Of a stretch of DNA of 64,000 nt, positions 39,401 to 47,070 are shown one piece after another (position 1 is the first letter of the stretch; every line of letters begins with the position of its first letter). Made by a program: the position numbers and the translations under genes. Below the pieces are notes generated by a model. It was not told the DNA's origin and did not search any database. It saw only the letters and a list, made by a program, of their open reading frames with translations. Origin of the DNA: Todiramphus chloris collaris (taxonomy: Eukaryota > Chordata > Aves > Coraciiformes > Alcedinidae); NCBI GenBank assembly GCA_025345505.1, contig JANVCC010000011.1, positions 1,428,849-1,492,848 on the forward strand, written 5' to 3'.

Positions 39401-41200
39401 TGCCCTTTGGAGGAACCCAGACTCTTCAGTCAGGATTTAGCACCTTGCTTAACAAGAACTCTAATGCCAAGCTTATAATCAAGCCCCTCTGCTTAGTTAC
39501 GGGTCTGTATGTAAGTGCTCTGATGAAGCAGGGTGCCGTAAAACAGCTTCATCTCTGTGCTGCATAGAAATAGAGGTTGCAAAAAAGCCAGGCTCTTCCA
39601 GGCCATGGCCATGTTGCTAAATGTCCTGCAGGAAAGAGGTGCCCTCCCTATGCAAGGAGCTGGGTATCTGAAGAGCTGAAAGCCTAAATACTCATGGAAG
39701 CTGGCAGAAAGACCTAGCTATGTAATTCAGCTGTGGTGACTGCTACAAGGTGTAAAGCCAAGATGGTGAACAGTAAATCAGAGCTTGACTCCCCTCTACA
39801 TCCAAGGTTGTCTTTAGAGTATAGGGACAGCAAACACCCTAAAGGAGGTGACTGCTCCTCCAGCCTCACCATGTGCATTTAAATGCCCTAAGGAAGGATT
39901 TACCCTGCTTCTCTTTACGCATATAAAAGGTGTATTCGTGGTCTCAACCAGCTCCCCGCAGTCCATGGCATCTCCACAGGACATCTCTTGACCTATGTGT
40001 TGGATGTCTCTCATTTGAGAGGGTGAACCCCGACCTGGAAGGTCCTATTTCCCTTGACTGCATGCAGGGCAGTAAAAACACTGGCTTCAGTAAGACATCT
40101 AACTTGAAGATGTTCAAATTTAAGAGAGCCTTTGTAAAAGGTGGCATGGGGAAATCCTCAAATGACAGTGATTTGGTCGGTGGAATGGGAATTAGACATA
40201 GCACAGAAGGAGGAACAAAACAGGAACTTCTTGTCTCAATTTCCCTATCTAACCCCAAGATCCTCAACTGGGCACACTATACCTTACACAACAGACTCTT
40301 CCTGACATTGCATTTTATTGTGTCTTTTATTTTAGGGAGGATGCTCATTTGAGCGTAGCCCACGTTCCCGTATTTATTTTGTGCACATCTTCAAACCCAA
40401 GTAGAAAAGACAGATCACTCATCAAGGGCATAGACCCAGATGGGTGTCAGAGGGGTTTGTTTGTTTATTTTGCAGTGAGCAACTAATTGACTGCTTGCTT
40501 AAGGAAAGAAATGAGATAGTGACGTTTTCACTTTGTTTGCAGTGACATTACCTCTGAGGAAACTCAATCCAGACTTGACCACACTCCCTGGTATTTCTTC
40601 ACCCTCCTCCCTGCTCCCCCACCTCATTTTTAACACCCTTCATGAAATCCAAAGGTTAAAAGGTCCACAAAAAACCCATGTTATCTGTCAAGCATCCCCT
40701 GCAGTTGGAGATTGGCGGCATTATCTTAGCTGCCGTCCCTACTGCTCTCAGCTCCTACTCAGCACAACCAGCAGTCCTGGTGGGATAGTTTCCCAGCATG
40801 GCAGGAGCTAATGCTAGAAACTTCATTAAGTGGCTCCTGTGAGTGTTCAAGTGTGTGCCTTTCCTTTGGTATCAATGAGGAGAAGAAAAAGCGAGCCTAA
40901 ATCATGCATATTTTGGAAAGATGATGGAGAGGTATTGTTAGCACAAGCGCCCAGTACACACACTTGAAATCAATGAATGCCTGGAGAAATGCAGCGCTTG
41001 CTGCTCTTTAAACGGCTTTACAAATAGCAGTTGCAAAAAAAAAAAAAAAAAAAAGGGTAAGAGACCAGCAATGCCTACAAAGACTTAAAAAATGCAGAGA
41101 GATAACTGGGTACTTACATCCATTTTATGCCATAGCAAAGCCCCGTCTGCAGAATCAAAGACAGAAAACCAGCTAAGAAAAATTGCGGACTCAGCTTCAT
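18241..41200 (-). CDS. WNT11: WNT11, secreted Wnt-family signalling glycoprotein (whole coding span, 5 coding exons)
   Basis: Joining 41200-41118, 31792-31557, 30799-30522, 29083-28791 and 18415-18241 gives 1,065 bases: 354 residues plus TGA. All four introns are GT-AG and all phases match. The protein has a hydrophobic signal peptide (about 1-24), 24 cysteines after it, and CHGVSGSC (211-218) with Ser215, the serine acylated by Porcupine in Wnts. A cysteine-dense C-terminal domain (299-353) ends in ERYVCK. Length and sequence, for example [14 protein letters not shown] and [21 protein letters not shown]-type exon 2 text, match vertebrate WNT11. Known family role: a secreted ligand for Frizzled/ROR/RYK receptors, mainly non-canonical signalling in gastrulation, heart and kidney branching. 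Birds also have a WNT11B paralogue; this copy looks closer to mammalian WNT11. No frameshift or premature stop is seen. Confidence 0.97.
20046..20300. promoter_or_regulatory. Candidate intronic enhancer with palindromic forkhead-type site
   Basis: After a C-rich run, the block has several CpGs in an otherwise CpG-poor intron. A perfect 14-bp palindrome, TGTAAATATTTACA (20,076-20,089), contains overlapping forkhead-type TATTTAC cores on both strands. A TCF/LEF-like CTTTGAA follows at 20,093-20,099. Function is inference only; conservation cannot be tested from one sequence. Confidence 0.3.
23905..24541 (+). mobile_element. CR1 LINE fragment in WNT11 intron
   Basis: Starts near 'CACAGCCCAGAAGCCAATGG', then 'GGGCTGCATCCAGAGCAGCG' near 23,945 and 'TGGGGTTGTTCAGCCTGGA' near 24,150. 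It continues through 'GGTTGGACTAGATGGCCTTG' near 24,478 and ends CTATGATTCTACTATTCTG. It is opposite in orientation to WNT11 and has no intact frame. Confidence 0.92.
25231..25275 (+). repeat. 23-bp tandem duplication
   Basis: CAGGAGCTTTGGA-type units at 25,231-25,253 and 25,254-25,275 are nearly identical, differing at about two positions (ATACCAGTTT against ACACCGGTTG). Confidence 0.85.
26524..26705 (-). mobile_element. CR1 3'-end fragment in WNT11 intron
   Basis: Begins with reverse-complement CR1 terminus GAATCATAGAATCATTAAGG, then 'TTGGAAAAGACCTCTAAGAT', and later 'GGCAGTCTGTTCCAATG' near 26,678. It has the same transcriptional orientation as WNT11 and is short and 5'-truncated. Confidence 0.85.
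28791..29083 (-). CDS. WNT11: WNT11 coding exon 4 (acylated serine motif)
   Basis: The acceptor TTTTTGCAG precedes GTCTTGAAAGCC at 29,083. The donor is GACAG|GTGAGG, with last exon base 28,791. Encodes residues 200-296 plus two bases of Arg297. It contains [12 protein letters not shown] with Ser215, the Wnt palmitoleoylation site, and cysteines 209, 211, 218, 223 and 283. The linker [18 protein letters not shown] is typical of WNT11. Confidence 0.97.
29084..30521 (-). other. WNT11 intron between coding exons 3 and 4 (1.4 kb)
   Basis: The donor is GTAACA and the acceptor TTTTTGCAG. No repeat or additional exon is recognised. Confidence 0.9.
30522..30799 (-). CDS. WNT11: WNT11 coding exon 3
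   Basis: The acceptor CTTTCAG precedes GTACAAGGGAGTC at 30,799. The donor is CAG|GTAACA, ending a full codon at 30,522. Encodes Gly107 (split) to Gln199 with cysteines 130, 138, 140 and 157 and the Wnt motif RWGGCADN (153-160). At 160-162 the residues are Asn-Leu-Asn, so the N-X-S/T sequon that I recall at Asn160 of human WNT11 is absent. Confidence 0.97.
30800..31556 (-). other. WNT11 intron between coding exons 2 and 3 (0.76 kb)
   Basis: Donor GTAAAC, acceptor CTTTCAG. No repeat or extra exon recognised. Confidence 0.9.
31557..31792 (-). CDS. WNT11: WNT11 coding exon 2
   Basis: The acceptor TTGTCTCCTCAG precedes AGCCCTGTCC at 31,792. The donor is AGAG|GTAAAC, last base 31,557. Its first base completes Ile28; residues 29-106 and one base of Gly107 follow. 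It carries the WNT11-typical [17 protein letters not shown], cysteines 45, 59, 80 and 91, and N-glycosylation sequons at Asn40 (NQT) and Asn90 (NCS). Confidence 0.97.
34893..35020 (-). mobile_element. Weak, diverged CR1-like remnant
   Basis: AATCACAGATC near 34,894, then 'TAGGTCATCTAGTCCATGCC' and 'TTCAGAAATGTCTTCTCTACC', resembles the reverse complement of a CR1 3' end but is heavily decayed. Confidence 0.4.
35401..35460 (+). repeat. 30-bp tandem duplication
   Basis: Units 35,401-35,430 and 35,431-35,460 are both TGCTGTT.CCCTATAAATG-type and differ at about two positions. Confidence 0.93.
36527..36566 (+). repeat. 20-bp tandem duplication
   Basis: AAAGCCACCACGTCCCTGGT at 36,527-36,546 is repeated at 36,547-36,566 with a single C-to-T change. 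Confidence 0.93.
41118..41200 (-). CDS. WNT11: WNT11 coding exon 1 (start codon, signal peptide)
   Basis: The ATG is at 41,200-41,198 in the context AAGAAAATGA. It encodes 27 residues plus two bases of Ile28: Met-Lys, then a hydrophobic core ([11 protein letters not shown]), then CYGIKW, which is WNT11-typical at the signal-peptide cleavage region (about residue 24). The donor is GGAT|GTAAGTA. An in-frame ATG at 41,302 is not used in this model because it would require reading through an intronic poly(T) tract. Confidence 0.95.
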
Positions 41201-41222
41201 TTTCTTCACCGTCCCCCACTTG
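41201..41222 (-). other. WNT11: Probable 5' UTR part of WNT11 coding exon 1, with splice acceptor
   Basis: On the minus strand a T25 tract (41,272-41,248) is followed by GATTTCCTTCAG|CAAG, placing a likely acceptor just above 41,222. Other AG dinucleotides lie between the T tract and this CAG, so the exact junction is uncertain. It pairs in direction with the donor at 44,447. Confidence 0.5.
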
Positions 41223-44200
41223 CTGAAGGAAATCAGCTTCTCCAAAGAAAAAAAAAAAAAAAAAAAAAAAAATAAAAGAGCAGTTTTCCTAATTTTCTGC
41301 ACAACGTATTTCCCTGCAGTTTGGGTGTTGCTCCTCCTTGGAGATGAACAACCTGAAAGGAGAGAAAGAGCACGAGCTACAGTTAACTCTGAAGTTTAGC
41401 AAGTGGTCGCAAGAGAGAGATCTATTATCCAAATTGCAAAGGAGTGGTTTATGAATCATGAAAAAGTTTGGATTATCCCCTCTCAGTCCCCTCCCTCTCC
41501 AAGTCTTGATACAACCTTTCGAGTCAACAGACAGACAAGCCGTATGGCTTGAATTACACCCTGAGTTATGGTCTGATTGTGTGTTTCCATTTAACCCTGC
41601 ACATGGCAAGACTTCATTCGCCGCTTCACGGGTTTTTTTTTCCCCTCTCTCTCAAAAAGGTTTGTGTAACTGCTTGGGAAGAAGGGGGAAAAAAAAAAAA
41701 AAAGATAAATCTTTAGACGAGCCCAGATCTTCAGCTATTCATCTCTCCCTTCTCTCTAGATTTCTTGTTTTTTCCTTTCGCCTCTTTATCTACAGACAAG
41801 ACAAATTATAAAGACTGCATTTCCCGACTTCACGCAGGTGCCCATGCCCCGCAGATGTTTCAGTCTGATCTGTTACAACAAATGTGTTTTGCTCTTTCCT
41901 TTCTGCTTTCCTTCTCACCTCATTAACTCTGCCTCTCACTTCTTCCAAGTCCTTGGGCACCTGGAGCTCACAGAAAGGGCTGCAACTTTGTAAACAGAAA
42001 AGCACATTTCTGTCTCTGGGGAGCACCCAGAAGGAGACAAAAGCTCTCAAGGATTCCACACAGCCCCCTTTTTGTTGTTGTTTTTCCCTTCTTCAGTCCA
42101 AACAAATAAACAAACCAGGTGAGGGGCTTAAATTCTTAGAGGGGTCCTCTCTGTCTCCAGGGCACAGCTAGCTTATTTTAGCAGTGGTATTAATAGCAGT
42201 AAATGGGTTTCCCTTCAGTTATTCACTTCAGACACTGCTCCAGGCTGCTTTTTGTGGTCTTTGCGGTGGTTTCCCACCCCACAAGAAAGCCAATAATAAA
42301 ATAAACAGAAAAACCTGCCCACCACATTGCATGGCTTTGAAGGGCTTCATGTTTCTGGAGCCTCACAGCCCATCACATGGCAAGCTGGCACCCCCAAGCC
42401 ACCCCCTTGAAGAGGTTTGGGATAGGACTGGGAATGGCTGGAGCAGTCAGCATCACTTTGGGGAACCCCTTACGCTGGGAAAAGCACATCCCACCTGACC
42501 ACCAGCTCTGTATTTGTACCAGATGCAGCTTTCTGCCTCAGTATCCTCCTTTGGGAAGCAATTGGGTCAGTAGGGAAGGAATATTTCTGGGTGTTTTCTC
42601 TGCCATCTGCAGCATATTTTTCCATTCAGGCTGCTTTTTGGCTATCCCAACACCAGTGTCTGGTGTAAAGGGTTACTAGAGAAGTGCTGTTATTACAAAG
42701 GCTTTTAATAACCTCTAGGGGCAAGTTCCCGGCTCCCTTGAAGTCCGAAACAAAACTCTGACTGACTACAAGGGAGGCAGGATTTCATTGCCACGGGTTG
42801 TTTTTTTTTAATGACCATTTGGATTTGGGTTTGAGGTGTCCCTTGAAGGCAGTGCTCTCACGAGTATCCAAGCATACTTCTAGTTTCAGGGTATTTCTGT
42901 ATCTTTTCAGCTTTGGAAGCCCTTTGCTTCCCCCCTCTCCACAAACACACTGGAAACCTTCAACCCTTAATCCTGCCCACGCCTTTTAGTGTCCATTTAG
43001 ATATTTCAAACGCCTTATCTCCCTCCTGTGAACTGCTGAACAACACAAGAGTCCGGTGTAAAATGTCTCAGATGGTTTAAAATCCCCTCACTAACCCTGA
43101 CCAGTCAACATCATCCTCTGATTTTCCCCCTGCCTTGGAAAAGTCACGGTTTGTTTTTTTCTCCTTGCCTCAAGGAGGAATAGAACTGATCTAACCCCCC
43201 CATCCCCACCCCAAGAGCTGCAAGCTCAGCCTGCAATTGCACCCCTGTTATTTGGGGAGGTAATAATGCCTTTTTCCACTCAGTCCAGCACAGGTTATGT
43301 TTGCAAGAGGAATTTGTAAGGGGAGGGGAAAAAGGGCGACTCTTTGGGGCAGACGTGATGTTTACAGCTCTGGAGAGCTCTGGGTCACTGATCAAACCAG
43401 CAGCAAGTGGCCTGCAGACTCCTAAAAACCAGAGCCATTTTTAACTTGGAGCTCTCTTTTCTCTTCAGCCCAAGGCTGTTTGCAGCCAGCCGCACTGTTG
43501 CAGGAGGGAAACGCTCCTCTTCAACACCTCCGAGAGTCTGATCCCGGGGATGGGAATAGGCAATATGAACTATATTTATGCATCTCACATTATTCCAACT
43601 TCCCTACATGAGAAGGGAAGACATCCACCTGACCCCACTGCCATCCTGCAGCTCTCGCTGGGAGCAGTCACCTTGTTTAAGGGTAGTGCATGCCCAAATG
43701 ACCTGCAGTGAGGATGGGGAGCAGGGACAGGGAACGGGTGGTGGGGCTGATTCCTGTCCCGAGGTCTCAACTCTCTATGCAGCCTCTCCTGTCCCTCGCA
43801 GCTCCTGGGTCTCCCCTCTGTCTTCCAGCTCTCTAAATCTCCCTTCTCCATTGCAACCCCTGGGTGTCCCTGCTACCTTGCAGTCTGCTGAGCTCCTCTC
43901 TCCATTTCAGCGCCCCCGCATCTCCCTTCACGCTTGCAGCCCTGAGTCTCCCCTCTCCCTTGCAGTCTGCAGATTTTAGGTGTCCCTACACCACTCTGCA
44001 TCCCTCCTTCCCTTTTTGCTCCCGCATCTCCCTTAACTTCAGTCCCGGAGTGTAGTCCAGTCTCCCTTGAAGGTCTTGGGTCTTCCTCTCTTCCCCCGGA
44101 GTGCATCGGTTTCAGGTCTCTCTACACTCACTTCTCTCTTGCAGTTTCCGAGTCTACCCTCCCTCCTGTACTACACCAGCTCTCAGGTCTCCCTGCATCA

Positions 44201-44447
44201 TCTCATCTCCAGCAGCCTCCAAGCCTCCTTTCTCCCTGCATCCCCCCGGGTCTCCCCCTCTCCCTTGAAGACTCCAAGCCCACCCTCTTCCTCCACCCCC
44301 GAGTCTCCCCTCTCCCCGTAGACCCCTACTTTTGGCCATCCCCGCCTTCGACCCTTCGAGGGGGCTCCTGCCGGGGCCCCGCTGCCTCCCGCAGAGGGTC
44401 CCAAACACAGACACCCGCCGCTCCCTACACCCCCATGCCCCACTTAC
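41223..44447 (-). other. Probable WNT11 first intron (3.2 kb)
   Basis: Runs from the donor GAG|GTAAGTG at 44,447-44,441 to the candidate acceptor at 41,223. It contains a poly(T) tract close to the acceptor and the ~27-bp degenerate array at about 43,775-44,330. No other exon is recognised. Confidence 0.55.
43775..44330 (+). repeat. Degenerate ~27-bp pyrimidine-rich tandem array
   Basis: On the plus strand, units of the form (CC)CTGRGTCTCCC..CTCCCTTGCAG recur. Unit ends (CAG or CAA) fall near 43,801, 43,828, 43,855, 43,883, 43,910, 43,939 and 43,964, a period of 25-29. Weaker copies continue (ends near 44,042, 44,072, 44,099, 44,115, 44,144) to about 44,330. The WNT11 sense strand is the G-rich complement. 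Confidence 0.8.
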
Positions 44448-44508
44448 CTCCGCCCGGGCTGCGCGGGCGCGGCGGGGCCGCGGCTGCACGGGGGGACGAG
44501 GTTGCTCT
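44448..44508 (-). other. WNT11: Probable non-coding first exon of WNT11
   Basis: The donor GCGGAG|GTAAGTG (last exon base 44,448) is a near-perfect consensus. The upstream limit is taken from the TATA box: an initiator-like CCAGAGC with its A at 44,508 lies 29 bases downstream of the first T of TATAAGG. The exon would be about 61 bases and contain no ATG that I rely on. Confidence 0.55.
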
Positions 44509-44530
44509 GGCGGGGCGGCCCGTGGAACCG

Positions 44531-44537
44531 CCTTATA
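44531..44537 (-). promoter_or_regulatory. TATA box of WNT11
   Basis: TATAAGG on the minus strand within GCATATAAGGCGG. It sits about 29 bases upstream of the initiator-like A at 44,508 and about 90 bases upstream of a strong splice donor. Confidence 0.7.
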
Positions 44538-44551
44538 TGCGGCCCCTTCGT

Positions 44552-44558
44552 CTTTGAT
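44552..44558 (-). promoter_or_regulatory. TCF/LEF-type site upstream of TATA
   Basis: ATCAAAG on the minus strand, an exact match to the WWCAAAG core, about 15 bases upstream of the TATA box. Use in vivo is inference. Confidence 0.4.
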
Positions 44559-44566
44559 ATGCGGCG

Positions 44567-44574
44567 TGATGTCA
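44567..44574 (+). promoter_or_regulatory. CRE/ATF-like site
   Basis: TGATGTCA, one mismatch from TGACGTCA, between the two TCF/LEF-type motifs. Confidence 0.3.
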
Positions 44575-44580
44575 GCTCGG

Positions 44581-44595
44581 ATTAGCATAACAAAG
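44581..44595 (-). promoter_or_regulatory. SOX-OCT composite-like element in WNT11 promoter
   Basis: CTTTGTTATGCTAAT on the minus strand. A SOX half site (CTTTGTT) directly abuts an octamer variant (ATGCTAAT), the arrangement of known SOX2/POU5F1 composite elements with one change in the octamer. It lies about 44 bases upstream of the TATA box. The SOX half, read on the plus strand (AACAAAG, 44,589-44,595), also fits WWCAAAG. Confidence 0.5.
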
Positions 44596-44859
44596 GGCTC
44601 CGCGCCCCGCGGATCCCCCCCCGCGGGCAGCGCCGGGGTTCCGCGGGGCTCCGCGGGGCACGGGGGGAGGCAGTGCCGGCCCCAGCAGCACCCATCACCC
44701 CTTCCCCGAGACATCCCCCGCGGGAGCAGAGGCTGGACCAGCGCGTCCCCTCTCAGACAGAGATCCGCGGGAACCCGGGGGGGTGAGGGGCAGGAAAGGG
44801 GGTGCCCAGTACCGGCCCCCCGGGTATGGCAGGGACCCGGTGCTGCAACTGTGTACGGG

Positions 44860-45130
44860 CGTTATTCTAATGAGCGGTTAATGATTAGCAACAAAAATAG
44901 CTAGTTCGTGTTTTCACCGGAAACTTTTAACGTTGCCTCTCCAGAGGGTGATTAGCGCTTGCTGGGCTGCGCGACCGACTTCCCAATTAAAGGACAAAGA
45001 TACTTTTCATGCACGGGGCTGTCAGGTGGATTTTCTTCTCCTGCGAGGCTAAGAAATCACTGCCCGGCACTCTTAACGCGGACTGCGAGTGCAATGTCTT
45101 GCCTCATTGAGACCTGCTGTCACCCTTCGG
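44860..45130. promoter_or_regulatory. Promoter-proximal homeodomain-site cluster
   Basis: About 350-620 bases upstream of the putative start site, TAATGAG (44,868), TTAATGATTAG (44,878-44,888), GATTAG (44,950) and CAATTAAAGG (near 44,984) cluster with many CpGs. This differs from the flanking unique sequence. Enhancer activity is inferred. Confidence 0.35.
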
Positions 45131-45247
45131 GTTTCACGACCTCTTTTTTCCTTTGATCTGACTTTAAGCAGTGGAAAGTGCAGATGTTGAGATCTGATTT
45201 TTGCTCCCACACCAGTATTGAGGATGGAGGCTTGGTAATTGCTTGCT

Positions 45248-45465
45248 AGAAAAAGAGAAAGAAAAAAGAAAACGAGAAGAAAAGGGGGAAAAAAGGAAAA
45301 GGAAAAGGAAAAAAAAAATAAAGAAAAAAAAAGAAAAAAGGAAAAAAAGGACAGGAAAAGGAAAGGAAAAAGAATAACTGAAAAGGAAAAGCAAAAACGA
45401 AAAGAAGAAAAAAAAAAGAAAAAAAAGAAAAAAAGGTTAAGAAAAAGAAGTAAGAAAGAAAGCAG
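45248..45465 (+). repeat. A-rich polypurine tract
   Basis: About 215 bases of almost pure A/G with (GAAAA)/(GGAAAA)-like units and only a few pyrimidine interruptions (for example near 45,273, 45,319 and 45,352). Confidence 0.93.
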
Positions 45466-46572
45466 AACTCAAGCCTCCTGAGTCTGAATTTAAGATGCCT
45501 GTGTCAGCTATGGACTGTGAACAAATGGGTGCTGGTTGCAAAAGTACTGGTGTCATTTTGATCACACAGTTTAATCGTGGGTTTCAGGTGAGAGGAGAGA
45601 AGAGTATAAATGCTTTAGCCTCAGGACCAAGAGACTCAGACTAAATTTCCTAGAGGTCTATTTTTGGAACAGCTATTTATATAGGATAATATTTTTATGT
45701 ATGTGTCCCTGTGCCGGAAAGATCACGTTCATATACACAGGTTGCTAATGGGTTTTCCTATGTGAACTGCAAAGAACCCTGTATACACAATCCCAAATTC
45801 CCAAAGCCACTATATTATTTGTTTAAGACACAGTTTTGCCAGCAGCTTTGCACAGTATGTCCATTTTTCTTTGTGTGACAGTTGCCCACAAGCACTCAGG
45901 CTGTTTGAGACTCCCATTTCCCCAACACCCCTCCCACCCCACTGCCCCCCAGAAATGTGTACCTACAAGGAGGAGGTTTTGTCAAGATTCTCCAACGGGG
46001 ACTTATTTACATGAGGAAATTGCCTGGAATATCTATTGCAGTCCAGCTTGCTGAGCAAATGCCCTGACTTCTGTATGAATAGCTTTTTTCCAAATTACCT
46101 TAATTTTTAAAGGACTGTTGGGAAAATGTGGTTGTTATTAATCAATACGAGCAGAAGTAGTATGTAGCAATAATTATAATACTCATCATTTAGCAGCAGG
46201 CACCTGCTGTGCTTGGAGTTGTGCAAACACAACACAGTAAGGCAAGTCCTACCACCAGAACTTCAGGGTCTAAATATCAGCAAAGAGATTTGAATGGCCA
46301 AAAATGATGATGTGGAGGAGGTATATAGGAAAAAGGAGATAGTCCCAGTCTGTGTGGTTGTCTTGATCCCTAACAGTTTGTTAAGATGTCTTACAACAGG
46401 ACTGGGAATCACTAAAAAAATGTCACTGGGAGCACAAGTATCTACTCCTTGGAGTGTTGAGAGCTGCTTGTCCATGTGTTGATTGGAACAGAAAGAATAG
46501 GAGACAGAATTCAAAAGGTGAGCTAAAGAGTAGAAAGATCAGAAGGATAGTAAGAAAGGATATATACATAGT
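45466..46572. other. Intergenic upstream of WNT11, nothing recognised
   Basis: Unique-looking sequence. An AT-rich CTATTTATATAG lies at 45,673-45,684. No exon is supported. Confidence 0.5.
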
Positions 46573-47070
46573 TTGGCCTCTTCACTCCAAGAAGGATATT
46601 GAGGTGCTGGAGCTTGCCCAGAGAAGGGCAATGAAGTTGGGGAAGGGTCTGGAGAACAAGTCTTGTGAGTAGTAGCTGATGGACCTGAGGTTGTTGAGCC
46701 TGGAGAAAAGGAGGCTCAGGGGAGACCTTCTCACTCTCCACAACTACCTGAAAGGAGGCTGGAGCCAGGTGGTGTCAGTTTCTTCTCCCAAGGAACAAGC
46801 AATAGGACAAGAGGAAAGGGCCTCAAGCTGCACCAGGGGAGGTTTAGGTTGGACATGAGGAACAATTTCTTCACAGAAAGTGTTGTGAAGCCCTGGAACA
46901 GGCTGCCCAGGGCAGTGGTGGAGTAACCATCTGTGGAGGGATTGAAAGGCCGTGTAGATGTGGTGCTGAGGGCCATGGTTTAGTGGTGACCTGGCAGTGC
47001 TGGGCTAATGGGTGGACTCGATGATCTTAAAGGACTTTTCCAACCTAAATGATTCTATGATTCTATGATA
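46573..47070 (+). mobile_element. CR1 LINE fragment
   Basis: 'AAGGATATTGAGGTGCTGGA' near 46,592, 'GGTTGTTGAGCCTGGAGAA' near 46,691, 'GGTTTAGGTTGGACATGAGG' near 46,841 and the terminus GATTCTATGATTCTATGATA to 47,070. It closely resembles the copy at 63,568 and belongs to the same subfamily by eye. Confidence 0.94.

Larger units (their letters stand above)
31793..41117 (-). other. WNT11 intron between coding exons 1 and 2 (9.3 kb)
   Basis: Donor GTAAGTA at 41,117-41,111, acceptor CTCCTCAG. It contains a weak CR1-like remnant near 34,893, two perfect-length tandem duplications (35,401-35,460 and 36,527-36,566), and T- or A-rich runs at about 36,211-36,233, 36,627-36,660 and 41,035-41,054. No additional coding exon is recognised. 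Confidence 0.9.
44330..44830. promoter_or_regulatory. CpG island at WNT11 promoter
   Basis: Very GC-rich with frequent CpG, for example GCGCGGGCGCGGCGGGGCCG from 44,461 on, in contrast with the CpG-poor flanks. It spans the TATA box, the putative start site, the non-coding first exon and its donor. Long frames on both strands here are compositional artefacts. Confidence 0.9.

Noticed and set aside
41114-41302. Upstream in-frame ATG for WNT11 at 41,302
   Set aside because: It would translate an intronic poly(T) tract as a phenylalanine run; the ATG at 41,200 gives a proper signal peptide and the family's 354-residue length.
44154-44904. Overlapping 186- and 190-codon frames on opposite strands
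   Set aside because: Both come from low stop-codon frequency in the CpG island and the ~27-bp array. They overlap each other and the WNT11 promoter.
45673-45684. CTATTTATATAG as a MEF2 site upstream of WNT11
   Set aside because: It is close to but does not fit YTAWWWWTAR on either strand, and AT-rich 12-mers are common by chance.
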